From assembly GCA_021767325.1 (NCBI GenBank), contig JAASTM010000016.1, forward strand, positions 1 to 13,258: a stretch of 13,258 nucleotides of DNA, written 5' to 3'. The notes beneath the pieces were generated by a model. It had not been told where the DNA came from. It did not search any database and was given only the letters and a program-made list of their open reading frames with translations. This stretch comes from Spirochaetales bacterium (GTDB lineage: Bacteria > Spirochaetota > Spirochaetia > DSM-16054 > Sediminispirochaetaceae). The translations under genes were made by a program, and so were the position numbers. Below, piece by piece: positions 13,155-13,258 of this stretch. How positions within the stretch are numbered: position 1 is the first letter of the stretch; the number at the start of each line of letters is the position of its first letter.

Positions 13155-13258
13155 TACGATTTGTACAGCTTCTGGATTATTTTGAACATGAATTTGAGCC
13201 CTTTCACTTTGTAGGATACATCATTGAAGTTGCCGATTAAATACGCATCCAAACCGGG
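13154..13258 (-). CDS. C-terminal end of an unidentified protein (partial)
   Basis: The open minus-strand frame entering from the right edge gives 34 residues before TAA: it opens PGLDAYLIGNFNDVSYKV and ends with the lysine-rich FKIIQKLYKS. Its stop shares bases with the acetyltransferase start (TAATG), which is the same kind of coupling seen between the next two genes and the main reason to believe it is coding. The family cannot be recognised from so short a piece. It is the most upstream visible gene of the minus-strand cluster. Confidence 0.6.
   Translation of the reverse strand, partial: PGLDAYLIGNFNDVSYKVKGLKFMFKIIQKLYKS

Overview
The window looks like a chromosomal segment from a free-living spirochaete (Spirochaetota, Spirochaeta/Sediminispirochaeta-like). 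This is an inference. It rests on the solute-binding protein whose mature N-terminus follows a spirochaete-style VFA|NGSQEK junction, the relaxed spirochaetal lipobox (VFAGC) of the first lipoprotein, strong GGAGG ribosome sites and mid GC content. No rRNA, tRNA, CRISPR array or complete mobile element is visible.

Left end (1-590): non-coding, repeat-rich DNA. It holds mutually exclusive inverted repeats and a decayed 5' fragment of a zinc-type alcohol dehydrogenase/quinone oxidoreductase gene on the minus strand. Positions 591-1895 encode a lipoprotein built from eight ELWxxDGT-type beta-propeller repeats. Positions 1848-3620 are a compact minus-strand cluster of VOC/glyoxalase-fold protein, DUF1905-OmdA (YdeI-like) protein and DUF429 RNase H-fold protein. 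A four-helix membrane protein follows (3666-4211, minus).

The centrepiece (4428-11076, plus) is a self-contained sugar-uptake operon. A near-consensus sigma-70 promoter (TTGACA-16-TATAAT) is overlapped by a perfect 36-bp palindrome with a GTTACCGGTAAC core and a central CpG, the hallmark of a LacI-family operator. The genes then run: periplasmic binding protein, a 12-bp intercistronic hairpin, two ABC permeases, a GH4 glycosidase of the 6-phospho-beta-glucosidase type, a cytoplasmic nucleotide-pyrophosphatase/phosphodiesterase-family enzyme, and finally the LacI-type repressor that presumably binds the palindrome. Four of the five junctions from the first permease onward are overlaps or gaps of 2-8 nt. 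There is no ABC ATPase, PTS component or sugar kinase in the operon. A phospho-glycosidase fed by an ABC importer and paired with a phosphodiesterase-fold enzyme suggests that the imported substrate may already carry phosphate, for example a phosphodiester-linked glycoside. This is the most interesting biological hypothesis in the window.

Right end (11071-13258, minus): four tightly coupled genes. They are the C-terminus of an unidentified protein, a GNAT acetyltransferase, a class I SAM-dependent methyltransferase and a three-helix membrane protein with a large extracytoplasmic domain. The last of these converges on and overlaps the 3' end of the lacI-type gene by 6 nt, with no terminator between them.
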